From Sphingomonadaceae bacterium (GTDB taxonomy: Bacteria; Pseudomonadota; Alphaproteobacteria; Sphingomonadales; Sphingomonadaceae), in contig CANCET010000007.1 in NCBI GenBank assembly GCA_947375105.1, positions 1 through 43,300 of the forward strand: 43,300 nt of DNA, read 5' to 3'. The translations under genes were made by a program, and so were the position numbers. A model generated the notes under the pieces. That model was not told where the DNA came from. It made no database searches and worked only from the letters and a program-made list of their open reading frames with translations. Within the stretch, counting starts at the first letter, position 1. Each line of letters starts with the position of its first letter. Positions 26,601 through 34,200 of this stretch are shown here, in pieces.

Positions 26601-28750
26601 CTGACATTGCGGACCGCATCCCACCCTTCGATCACGGGTTTCCCGATCGCGCCAGTGGCATCGAACACATTGTGGAGCGTGCGTTCGGAGCCGTATGCGA
26701 AGCTGTAGGTGTGCTGACCCTCGGCAAAGGTGTGCTGCTTGATCCCGGCGAGACCGAACTGAAAATCATCGGTCAGCACGCTGCCGGTATCGGACTTGCG
26801 AAAGACCGCGAGCTCGAGCTGGAACGGCGTGCCCGCCGCCATGGCCTGGTCGAGCACGGGCGAGAGCGTGCCGGGATTGAAGATGAGCTTGAGAGCATCG
26901 AAGCTGACTTTGCCCGCGCCAACGCTGCCGGGAGTCACGCCGATGGCGAGCGTCTGCAGATCGTCGAAGATGGCTGCATCAACCTTGATCCACTGATCGC
27001 CGAGCCCGGCCAGCGCCGAGCCATCGTGGTTGCGGATCTGGAGGTAGACCTCGTGATCGCCAAGATTTGTCGGCGCGACCAGGCTGGTCGGGGCACCCTT
27101 GGCGATTGGATCGCCGGTATGCGCCGTGGCATCGAAGGTGACACTGTTGTCGGCGATATTTTTGATCCGGTCCCATCCGGCAGTGACCGCACCTGTCGGC
27201 GTTCCGGTGTTGTCGAAAGTGGCGACGCTTTCCACGATCCCGCCATATCCGAAAGAGAAGCTGTGCGCGCCGGTGAGTGGATCGACCGAATCGCCGGAAG
27301 CTCCGGCGGTCTTGAACACGGTGCTGGAAACTTTGACCGGCCCCTTGGCATTCTGCCCATAGCCGACGATCTCGATGGTCGTGAACGTCGACCCGGCCTT
27401 TAGCGCGTGGTCGATCACTTGTGTCAGGGCGCTCGCGCCAAGCGTGAAGTGCAAGTCTTCGAACTGCACTTTGCCCGCGCCTGTACCGGCGGACAGTGTC
27501 CCGATCGCGAGCAACTGGTCGAGTTTGTAGCCGACGTCCGAAACCTCGAACCATTCGGTTTTGCCGCCATCGCCCTTTATCGAGGCGCCCTTGGAATCGG
27601 TGATGCGCACATAGTAGGTCTGCGCCTGCAGGTTCGGCCCGGCGAGAGTGAGATCGCTGAGCGCGGCCGGGGCTTTCTGCGTGTCGAACGAGCTGCTGCC
27701 GCCTCCCGGGGCGGTGACCGATACATTCTTGACCCTGTCCCACCCTTGCAACTGGGTAGCGAGGAATTTGCCATCCATATCGTAGATGTTGTGCGCCATG
27801 CGCTCTGAGCCATATTCGAACGCATAGCTCAGGCTGCCACCGTTGAATTCGGATTTGCTGAGGCCGGCCAGCCCGAACTGGTAGTCGTCGATCAGCACGT
27901 CCTGGCCGCCGCCTGCATCACCGTAAGTCGCAAGCTCGATCTGGAAGGCCTTGCCAGAGGCGAGCGCAGAATCGAGCAGCGGGGCGAGTGAGCCGGATTT
28001 GAGAAAGATGTTGAGCGGGTCGAATTCGACCTTGCCCGCACCGGCTCCACCTGTGGCCGAACCGAGGTTGAGTGTCTGGAGTTGGGCTGCGGACGCGGAA
28101 TCGACCTCGATCCAGTTTGTGCCAAGCCCGCTGAGCGGCGTTCCATCGAGATTGCGAAGCTGGATGAACACCCGGTTCGCCGGGTATGCTTCGGGAACGA
28201 AGCCCGCGCCGCCGCCAGGTCCGGAGTAGAAGGGATCGGTCTTTCGCTCATGCGCATCAAACGCGGGATCGTTGTCCACTGCGTTCTTCAAGCGATCCCA
28301 GCCTGCGGTCACGTATTCGGTCAGGTGGGTCGCGGGATTGATCGTTGCCGTGCTCTCGATCAGGCCGCCGTACTGGAAGGTCAGATTGTGCGCGCCGTTG
28401 GTTATGTCGATGAAGTCGACGCCGGCAGCGGCCGTCTTGAACACCACGCTCGAAGTCTTGACGAGCCCCGCGCCGCTATCGTCGTAGCCGACCAGTTCGA
28501 TTGTCTTGAACACTTTTCCGGCGTCCAGCATCGCGTCGATCTTTTCGGTCAGCGTGCTCGCACCGAGCGTCAGATTAAGACCGAGAAACTCGACTTTTCC
28601 TGCGCCAACTCCAGTGGAAACGGCACCAATATTGAGGACATTGCTGACCTCGTAAGACGGCTCCGAGACGGCGAACCACCCTGCGCCAGAAGTATCTGCT
28701 GTCACAACCTTGTTGGCACTGTCGGTGAAACGGACAAAATACTGGGTCAT
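23699..28750 (-). CDS. Giant secreted protein: six Hcp-like modules, Ig-like and VCBS-like regions, RTX repeats
   Basis: 1683 aa. Residues 1-1122 are six modules of 184-192 residues in the order A-B-A-B-A-B (A: 1-192, 376-564, 749-938; B: 193-375, 565-748, 939-1122). Each has a Val-Gly-Ala-Gly-Lys-Val-x-Phe core, then a stretch with Leu-x-x-x-Leu-x-x-Gly and Ile-Glu-Leu, and ends Gly-Trp-Asp-Arg-x-Lys-Asn. This order of motifs resembles Hcp, the type VI secretion tube protein. Residues 1123-1242 are Ig-like (SEDVSPGSSALFDGDTVTFT), 1243-1340 VCBS-like (GKFGDFAIDADGNWQYHL), and 1345-1590 carry RTX nonapeptides (GGAGNDILNGGLGADIMEGG). The C-terminus ends ILAASDFALV, as in type I secretion substrates. 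There is no Sec signal. The start at 28750 has GGAAGG 8 nt upstream; the frame is open 54 codons further. No T6SS or T1SS genes are nearby. The Hcp assignment is by eye. Confidence 0.75.
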   Translation of the reverse strand: MTQYFVRFTDSANKVVTADTSGAGWFAVSEPSYEVSNVLNIGAVSTGVGAGKVEFLGLNLTLGASTLTEKIDAMLDAGKVFKTIELVGYDDSGAGLVKTSSVVFKTAAAGVDFIDITNGAHNLTFQYGGLIESTATINPATHLTEYVTAGWDRLKNAVDNDPAFDAHERKTDPFYSGPGGGAGFVPEAYPANRVFIQLRNLDGTPLSGLGTNWIEVDSASAAQLQTLNLGSATGGAGAGKVEFDPLNIFLKSGSLAPLLDSALASGKAFQIELATYGDAGGGQDVLIDDYQFGLAGLSKSEFNGGSLSYAFEYGSERMAHNIYDMDGKFLATQLQGWDRVKNVSVTAPGGGSSSFDTQKAPAALSDLTLAGPNLQAQTYYVRITDSKGASIKGDGGKTEWFEVSDVGYKLDQLLAIGTLSAGTGAGKVQFEDLHFTLGASALTQVIDHALKAGSTFTTIEIVGYGQNAKGPVKVSSTVFKTAGASGDSVDPLTGAHSFSFGYGGIVESVATFDNTGTPTGAVTAGWDRIKNIADNSVTFDATAHTGDPIAKGAPTSLVAPTNLGDHEVYLQIRNHDGSALAGLGDQWIKVDAAIFDDLQTLAIGVTPGSVGAGKVSFDALKLIFNPGTLSPVLDQAMAAGTPFQLELAVFRKSDTGSVLTDDFQFGLAGIKQHTFAEGQHTYSFAYGSERTLHNVFDATGAIGKPVIEGWDAVRNVSLTAPSGTDSSFDAQHAPKTTDALTEFTGGRGAMHYYVRFVGYDDKALTGDNGKAEWFEVSDPNYSGEQVLNLLAASSGVGAGKVTFNPLSFTLGSSVATDKLEQMLASGQPLKAIELVGYTFDNHTPVKVSETAFKLVGVKSGEVDVGSGAHKFSFEYGGLVESQATFDSFGQPNGAVTAGWDRIKNVADNSTTFDATETHGSDLFRNGKPVGTIGASDIGDHKVYVQIRNQDGSALHGLGAQWIAVDAALYSHLQVLNIGSSTVGVGAGKVTFEPMYLSFNPGALGPELSQALAQGKAFQIELAVYRTNPVDGSSALVDDYQFGLAGLSLHAVSGNSHFYEVGYGSTRVTHSVFDNGGTFVRTHVEGWDRVHNIALTQPSGSSSSFDDQHAPANGSTLSIFGLDPKVTIVSEDVSPGSSALFDGDTVTFTLNMSEAVFASGSYLQLSNGATAQFDPDQSSDTALVYTYTVTTGDAAAPDLQATSLVGTIVSLAGHPLESGSFTAIDTGDAYIPNDPGGGNTPATIDGELSGQVAVGGAIDTVLGKLLVTDPDSGEAGIQALTLSGKFGDFAIDADGNWQYHLTNPAAAAAAKATGQPTTDSFNVLSIDGSASVDVVINAVVAAHPGALAFTGTANADTLYGAGDGDTLTGLGGNDFLYGLSGDDTLNGGPGNDLLNGSSGIDTASYADAGGSVKVSLGIKGPQDTGGGGIDTLVRIENLVGSAFADSLTGNTLVNHLFGGAGNDILNGGLGADIMEGGADSDSYRVDNAGDKVVEGLGGGIADAVRSSVTFTLSDNVENMALIGLNKIDGTGNALANQLFGNTLDNKLRGLGGKDRLNGDAGNDTLSGGADADILVGGAGKDAFVFDTAPIKGQQDRIMDFTLGEDKIQLSRSAFSAFAGHAFGQLTALDISFGTKATTETQHLIYNAAKGALYYDDDGSGSHAAILIGLLVGSPILAASDFALV
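25385..28750 (-). repeat. Three tandem copies of an about 1120-bp coding repeat (A-B module pairs)
   Basis: Pair 1 spans 27626-28750, pair 2 26507-27625 and pair 3 25385-26506, so the copies are 1119-1125 bp. Within each pair the A half and B half are distant paralogues. Same-type modules are clearly closer: all B modules carry a Gln-x-Arg-Asn-x-Asp-Gly start and a DDYQFGLAGL-like block, while all A modules carry TAGWDRxKN followed by an Ala-x-Asp-Asn run. This implies one A/B duplication followed by triplication of the pair. Confidence 0.8.
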
Positions 28751-29013
28751 GATGCGGGCCTTCCAGATCGAGATGGCATGTCTTGGCTTCGAGCAGTGGC
28801 TCTCTTGCCGCCGAAAAGGATCAAATCTCGGAGCCTCTCCCGGGTCCCAAATCGGATTAATTTGAGTCAAAATAGCGAAATCAGATCCGCGGATATGTGA
28901 CGCAAAACACAATGACCGGCGGCCAACTGGCAGCGCGGTAACACTTGATCATTCTGCCGAAGCTTAGAGCGGTGGTTGCAGTTGCGCCCCCGAATCTCCC
29001 AAGATTCCGGCAT

Positions 29014-29033
29014 TGTGCGTAGCGCACATTTTT
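29014..29033 (+). terminator. Small hairpin with T-run in the 28751-29637 gap (terminator or dyad operator)
   Basis: TGTGCG-TAG-CGCACA-TTTTT: a 6-bp perfect stem with a 3-nt loop and five T, shaped like an intrinsic terminator on the plus strand. No plus-strand gene lies just upstream, so a 15-bp dyad operator about 265 bp upstream of the giant gene is the alternative. The gap is visibly less GC-rich than its surroundings. It also holds a second hairpin at 29083-29112 (TGCGA/TCGCA outside TGAACC/GGTTCA) and an open plus-strand stretch at about 29064-29256 without a normal start codon. Confidence 0.4.
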
Positions 29034-29226
29034 ATGTGTCACCCGAATTTGTAACCGGTACTTGTAGAATTGGAAGAGCCAATGCGAATTGAACCAAATT
29101 CGGTTCATCGCAACTCACTGGCAAGGCAATCGCGCGGAAGCCGACCAACTGCGCGCCGTGCAACGCCTGCCGGATCAGGCGAACGTCGAGAATACGATTG
29201 ACGGCCCGGCAGCCCCATTATTCTTG

Positions 29227-29616
29227 CTAGGTGCGGTGAGAGTCCTGCATCGATGAATGCTCGACTGCATCAGATCTCGTCGCTTTTCGCCGTTCGGGCT
29301 CGCAATCAAGGCGGCAGCAGCCCACAGCCTTTGCCGTGGAATACGGCAGCCTACAGAAATACCTGAGACCAGGATCAGGCAGTGCACGATGGCGCCCGTG
29401 CGGGTCTGGAGCGTCTGCTCTTGCCGAAAACAGCCGATTGCCGAAGACGTCGGGGCATGCCTGCCACTCACAATTCTGCCGGCGATTGGCAGGTCCGGCC
29501 ATGAGCCGACGTTGCCGATCCTGCATAAGCACGGTGAGATCTGCCGCCTGAAGCGGGAAGCAGACAAGATGTACCGTCAAACCAGACAGGATCATCAAGT
29601 GGTATCGGACACGCAC
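29227..29616 (-). CDS. Hypothetical small protein with signal-like N-terminus (doubtful)
   Basis: An open frame of 129 codons starting at GTG, 21 bp after the SAM-fold gene stops. The first residues (MRVRYHLMILSGLTVHLVCF, then PLQAAD) look like a Sec signal with an Ala-x-Ala cleavage site. The rest is Arg/Cys-rich and looks like random coding in a GC-rich frame; no family is recognised, and overlapping frames on both strands are also open. It may be a small exported protein, a decayed gene or a chance frame. Confidence 0.2.
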   Translation of the reverse strand: MRVRYHLMILSGLTVHLVCFPLQAADLTVLMQDRQRRLMAGPANRRQNCEWQACPDVFGNRLFSARADAPDPHGRHRALPDPGLRYFCRLPYSTAKAVGCCRLDCEPERRKATRSDAVEHSSMQDSHRT

Positions 29617-29637
29617 GGGGGCATCCGCCGCACCTCG

Positions 29638-30363
29638 TTACCTGCGCTTGACTGCCATTATGATCACATGCTGCTCGGCTTCCCCGGTCGGCGATGAACC
29701 CTGGCCCCGATCGGTCTCGATCACGGTGACTGCAAAACCACTGCGGGCGAGTGCTCCGGCAAATCTGTCGTCGTGCGACGCAGACCAGACGCCGAGTATT
29801 CCGTCCTCCTTCAAAGCACACCACGCGGCCGCTACTCCTTCTCGGGAATAGAGCCAATCGTTCGCCCGGCGCGTGAGGCCTTCCGGTCCGTTGTCGACGT
29901 CGAGCAGGATGCAATCGTAACCTTGCGCCGCGGATGCGATCAAGAAGGCAACGTCATGCTGCACCAGTTGCACGCGTGGGTCATCGAGACACCCATCGGT
30001 GATGCACGCCATGGGCCCTTTCGCCCACTCAACGATCTTCGGCACGATTTCCGCGACCGTCACTTCAGCATCGCCTCCGAGCGCCCGGAGCGCGGATCTC
30101 AGCGTGTAACCCATGCCGTAGCCGCCGATGAGCATGTGAACCGGGAAGCGACCGCCAAGTTCTGCGCACACCGCGCTCGCAAGCACACCTTCCGAGGCCG
30201 AAAGGTCTGTGCTCATCAATTCGTTGTCGTCGAGAAGGATCGCGAAATCAGTACCATTCCGGATGAGGCGGAGCCTGCTCCCATCCGGAACGAAAGCGGT
30301 GTCGACGAGGTGCTCGCCGGCGTTCAAAGCGGATATGCCACCCGCATTGGCAAGATGCTTCAA
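29638..30363 (-). CDS. Spermidine-synthase-like SAM-dependent methyltransferase-fold protein
   Basis: 241 aa, Rossmann-fold class I. Motif I is HMLIGGYGMGYTLRSALRAL, followed by an acidic strand end (VTVAEIVPKIVEWAKGPM) and a central DCILLDVDNGPEGLTRRAN, the pattern of spermidine-synthase-like proteins that often lack polyamine activity. The C-terminal strands (GILGVWSASHDDRFAGALAR) fit the same fold. The start is a TTG at 30361-30363, 3 nt after the stop of the DUF6481 gene; a later TTG twelve codons inside is possible. The substrate is unknown. It is co-directional with the two giant secreted proteins but no functional link is shown. Confidence 0.72.
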   Translation of the reverse strand: MKHLANAGGISALNAGEHLVDTAFVPDGSRLRLIRNGTDFAILLDDNELMSTDLSASEGVLASAVCAELGGRFPVHMLIGGYGMGYTLRSALRALGGDAEVTVAEIVPKIVEWAKGPMACITDGCLDDPRVQLVQHDVAFLIASAAQGYDCILLDVDNGPEGLTRRANDWLYSREGVAAAWCALKEDGILGVWSASHDDRFAGALARSGFAVTVIETDRGQGSSPTGEAEQHVIIMAVKRR

Positions 30364-30366
30364 GCG

Positions 30367-30675
30367 CTACTTCTTGCGTGCCTTGCGGGCCGCATACTTT
30401 GCGTCCCGAGCCGCCTTGCGCTCCGCTTCGGTAAGAGCAGGCGCTACCTTGGCAGCGCGATCGGCCTTCTCGGCAAGTTCCTGCGCCTTCTTCGCGCTCA
30501 GCAACGCGCGCTTTTCGGCCTGCATTTCCTCACGCGCCTTGGCCGCAGCAATGCGTTCGGCCTGCGCTGCGGGATCCAGCGGGGTTCGTGCCTTGAGCTT
30601 TGCGAGTGCCTTTTCTCGCGCAGACGCTGCCGCTGCGAGCCGGGCCTCGAGCCCGGGTTCCTTGTAACCTGCCAT
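30367..30675 (-). CDS. DUF6481 family protein (Lys/Arg/Ala-rich)
   Basis: 102 aa, highly charged and helical, almost entirely Ala, Lys, Glu and Arg, with a predicted coiled coil from about residue 20. The N-terminus MAGYKEPGLEARLAAAASAR and the end KAARDAKYAARKARKK match what I recall of DUF6481, a small alphaproteobacterial family of unknown role, possibly nucleic-acid binding by charge. I chose the ATG at 30673-30675 because the family begins there; the frame is open 30 codons upstream. GGAG lies rather far upstream (about 12 nt). It is followed after 3 nt by the SAM-fold gene. Confidence 0.75.
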   Translation of the reverse strand: MAGYKEPGLEARLAAAASAREKALAKLKARTPLDPAAQAERIAAAKAREEMQAEKRALLSAKKAQELAEKADRAAKVAPALTEAERKAARDAKYAARKARKK

Positions 30676-30930
30676 AAACGGGGTCGTCTCCGAAGGGGGC
30701 GCTTGCTTTTCCGTGCAATGGGATCGCAATCCGCCAGGATGCATCTGGTGGCGAGCGACGCCCACGCCTGAGAGCTCAACCGGCGTGGCGGCGTGGCTGT
30801 ACCGACATCGCGGCCCTTTACGCCGTGTCGCGGCCTATGTCACGGGTTGTTGTTCAACGGGGTCCAAGCGGTGCACACGCAGCGCGAAGGCCAAGGGTGC
30901 CTTGCGATCAGCCTGTCGCGGCTCGCGGCG

Positions 30931-31123
30931 CAGGGAATGGCCCGAAGCGGTTCCAGCAAAACCGAACCATCTCGTGGCAGATATCAATTCCGCGCTCGAA
31001 CAGCAGATCCTCCCCGTTGCGCAAGCTCGGCGGTCAGCGGACGTACATCAGCACCGCAAGCCGGATGATCTCGGGTAACGCATTGAAATAGCGAAACGGG
31101 CTGGTTGGTTTGCGTGGTCTTTC
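30931..31123 (-). pseudogene. IS6-family transposase remnant (N-terminal fragment, nonsense codon)
   Basis: The minus frame reads RPRKPTSPFRYFNALPEIIR, LAVLMYVR, then a TGA at 31034-31036, and continues in the same frame PPSLRNGEDLLFERGIDICH, then EMVRFCWNRFGP. This is the N-terminus of IS6/IS26-type transposases, where the stop falls at the usual Tyr/Phe of the YVR-(Y/F)-PLSLRN motif. The DDE catalytic domain is missing and no terminal inverted repeats were found, so it is a dead fragment of about 63 codons. The remaining 30676-30930 and 31124-31211 contain no gene that I can support. Confidence 0.75.
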
Positions 31124-31211
31124 CAGGACCCCGCCCCAATCAAATCCAGTCATGTTTCCATCCGGTGCCCTTGCTCTGACATGGCCTTCCGGCGTTCCAA
31201 CCTGGCCCTCT

Positions 31212-34200
31212 TCAAAGGTAGAGATGATCGCCATCATGTCCGTTGAAAGCGTGAAGATAGAGGTCATGGTGGAGGAGCACCGTGTCGCTTTCCTGTTCGG
31301 GGGCGGAGGCGGTCTGGTGCGGTCCCGCCGCAGTCGTCTCATGCCATTCCGCACCCGGTAGCGCCGAATCTGCCGGGAAGTGGAATGCATCGGCAGGTGC
31401 CGCTGCATGATGCGCCGCAGCTGGTGTGTCTGCACTGGGAGGATCACCGATCAGCATGTTACCGTAGAAACCCGAACCTGCAGTTTTGCTCGTGACAGTG
31501 AGCGTGCCGATCAGGTTCAGCGTGCCAGAAGCATAAAGCGGCGCGGTCAACGCGCCCAGATCGACGGCATGGTTGGTGAACCACGTGACGGCAGCCGCCG
31601 CAGTGCCGAAGGACTCGTTGACGAGCGTACTGCCGTTTGCGCTGATTGTCAGGGTCACACCCGTTACCCCGGCGGCACCGACGCTCTTGCCGCCATAGAA
31701 GCCGACAAGCAGGTGTTCCTTGACCGAAAGCTGATTGAGATCGACGGTCAAGTTGAATGAGGTCGTGGTGGTTTCACTACCCGTCGCCAATGTGCTGTGC
31801 CGTGCGCCCAATTCGGTGATCGCGAAATAGGACGGTGCGGCGGTGGCGAAGGCAGCCTTGATGTTGGTGTTGGCGCCAAGGATCGCAGTGACATCGGCTG
31901 CCATCGGTTTGCCGGCGATATGGACCACGCCTTGCGAAGTCGTGTCCATCGCCGCTGCCGCAAGTCCGATGGTCGCCACAACCTGGTCGGTCACCGTGCT
32001 GCTGGTCGATCCGCCGCCATAGAGCGAGGTGGACGCACTGCCCGAAACATCGCGGACAAGCGATCCGGCGGTCTGGTGCGCATCAGCGCTTGCGCTTGCG
32101 CTGCCCGACTTGCCGGTGGCTGTAGCCGAGGCACTCCCCGAACTGGAGAGTGTGCCGGTGCCGCCATGGGCAGCGGCATAGACATTGGCGGTCGCGGCCG
32201 TGCCCGCCGATGTTGCGCTCGCCGCCGAGCCATGCCCGCCGGTGGTCGCCCCCGTGCCGCCGGCACCACCATTGGCAACGACATTGACCGTAAGTGCTCC
32301 GGTCCCCGTCCCTGTGCCGGACGCGGTGGCATTGCCGCCATTTCCGCCAGCGCCGCTCGAATTTGCGCCGCCGCCGCCGCCAGTGGCGGTCACGCTGATA
32401 CCCAGCGATGCGCTGGCGTGCGGGTTGATCGAATCGCTGAAGACCAGAGATGAGGTCGCCTCGCCGCCCACACCGCCGACCCCGGTGCTTGAACTGCCGC
32501 CATACCCGGCCTGCGCAGTCTGGCTCAGGTTCAGATTGCCGCCGTTCGTGGCCCCCTTGACCGCATCGGTCAGAGTGCTGGCCGCACCGGCGCCGCCTAC
32601 TGCGCCGTTGCTGCCCGTTCCGCCGTTGCCGCCATATTGCGTGGCCGATGCGTAGACCGTGCCATTGCCACCACTGCTCGCTTGCGCGGTGGTCAGGCTT
32701 GCAATGCCGCCGGCTCCGCCGGTCTTGCCTGTGCCACTGGCGCTGCCGCCACTGCCGCCGACGGCCTGCGCGCCTGCCGAAACAGACTGGTTGGACAGCG
32801 TCGTGCTGGCGCCGATCGCCGCGGCCGTCGCCGCACCACCTTTGCCGGCCGTGCCGCCACCGCCGCCATCGACCGCGCCGCCTTGACCACCCGTGGCGGC
32901 GGCGGTGGAACTTACCGCCAGCGTTCCTGTGACGTTGACCGACGCTGTCGCGGCCGCGCCGGCCTTGGCACTGGCACCGCCATTCGCGTTGCCACCATTG
33001 CCCCCGGTTGCGCCGACAGAGCCATAGATCGTGCTCGATTTTTGTGCATTCAGACCGTCGTCGAACACAAGCGCGGACGTCGCGGATCCGCCCGTACCGG
33101 CAATGGAAGCCGCGGTGCCTGTGCTAATGCCGCCGCCATTGCCGCCGCGCGCGATCTGGGAAAGCGACAGTGTCCCGCCGCTGCTGGAACCACTGACTGC
33201 ACTGCTGATTGTGCTGGCAGCACCATTCCCGGCGTTGGCCCCGTTGTAGCCTTGTCCGCCCGATCCGCCGTTCTGGCTCAAGGTGGAACTGACAACGCCG
33301 TTGCCAGCGGACTTGGCTGAAGCGGACGAGCGGGAGGCAACGCCGCCCGCACCCGCCGTCTTGGTCGCGCCGTCCGCATAGCCACCTGACCCGCCGTTCG
33401 CGGCGACATTCACTGTCACCGATTCGTTGCTGGTCGTGACACTGGACAGGTTACCCTTGGCACTTGCCGTACCTCCGGCCCCGCCTTTTCCGCCACCAGT
33501 GCCGCTGACTGCGCCGCCGCCTGTGGCGGTGGCCGTCACGTTCAGCGACGCCGCTTTGGCACCGGTGATCGTACCCGAGGCCGTGGCTGCACCCGATGCG
33601 GTTGCAGTGCCGCCATTGACGTTGTTGCCGCCATAGCCGGACGTGGCGGACACGGTGACGCTGAACAGGCTGCTTTTCGAGACTTGCACGGCATCATTGA
33701 AAGTCAGGCTGGAAGTGGCGGCCCCGCCACTGCCGGAAAGGCCGCCATTGGATGCCCCGCCGTTGCCGCCAACCGCATTCTGGTAAAAGTTCAATGTGCC
33801 TGACTTGGTTGCACCCGAAAGAGCATTGGTCAAAGCGCTCGCGCCGCCCGAGCCCGCGTTGGCGCCATTGGTGCCTCCGCCGCCAGCGCCGCCATATTGA
33901 TTCACCGTAGCGCCGGCGGTGCCGTTGCCATCCGTAACCGCAACAGCGCTCGATCCTAGTCCGGCAGCACCCTTGCCAGCGGTCTTGCCGACGCCGTCGG
34001 CCGACCCGCCGTTGCCATTGTATGCTGTGCTTGTTGCATAGACTGTCTGGTTGGATGCTGTGGTGCTGCGCGCATTTGAATGCGCGGTCGCTGCGCCGCC
34101 ATTGCCTCCGATGCCGCCACCGCTGCCGTTCACGCTGCCACCGGTGCCGCCCGTGGCATTGGCCGCGATGCCCAGGGCCTTGGTGGCAACGATCGTATCA

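Noticed and set aside
23699..28750. Possible functional T6SS tube gene
   Set aside because: Six fused modules plus RTX repeats cannot stack as a normal Hcp tube, and no tss genes are near.
25427..28900. Plus-strand frames of 240-315 codons inside the Hcp-RTX gene
   Set aside because: They recur once per repeat because the coding repeat is mirrored antisense; no Shine-Dalgarno or family motif.
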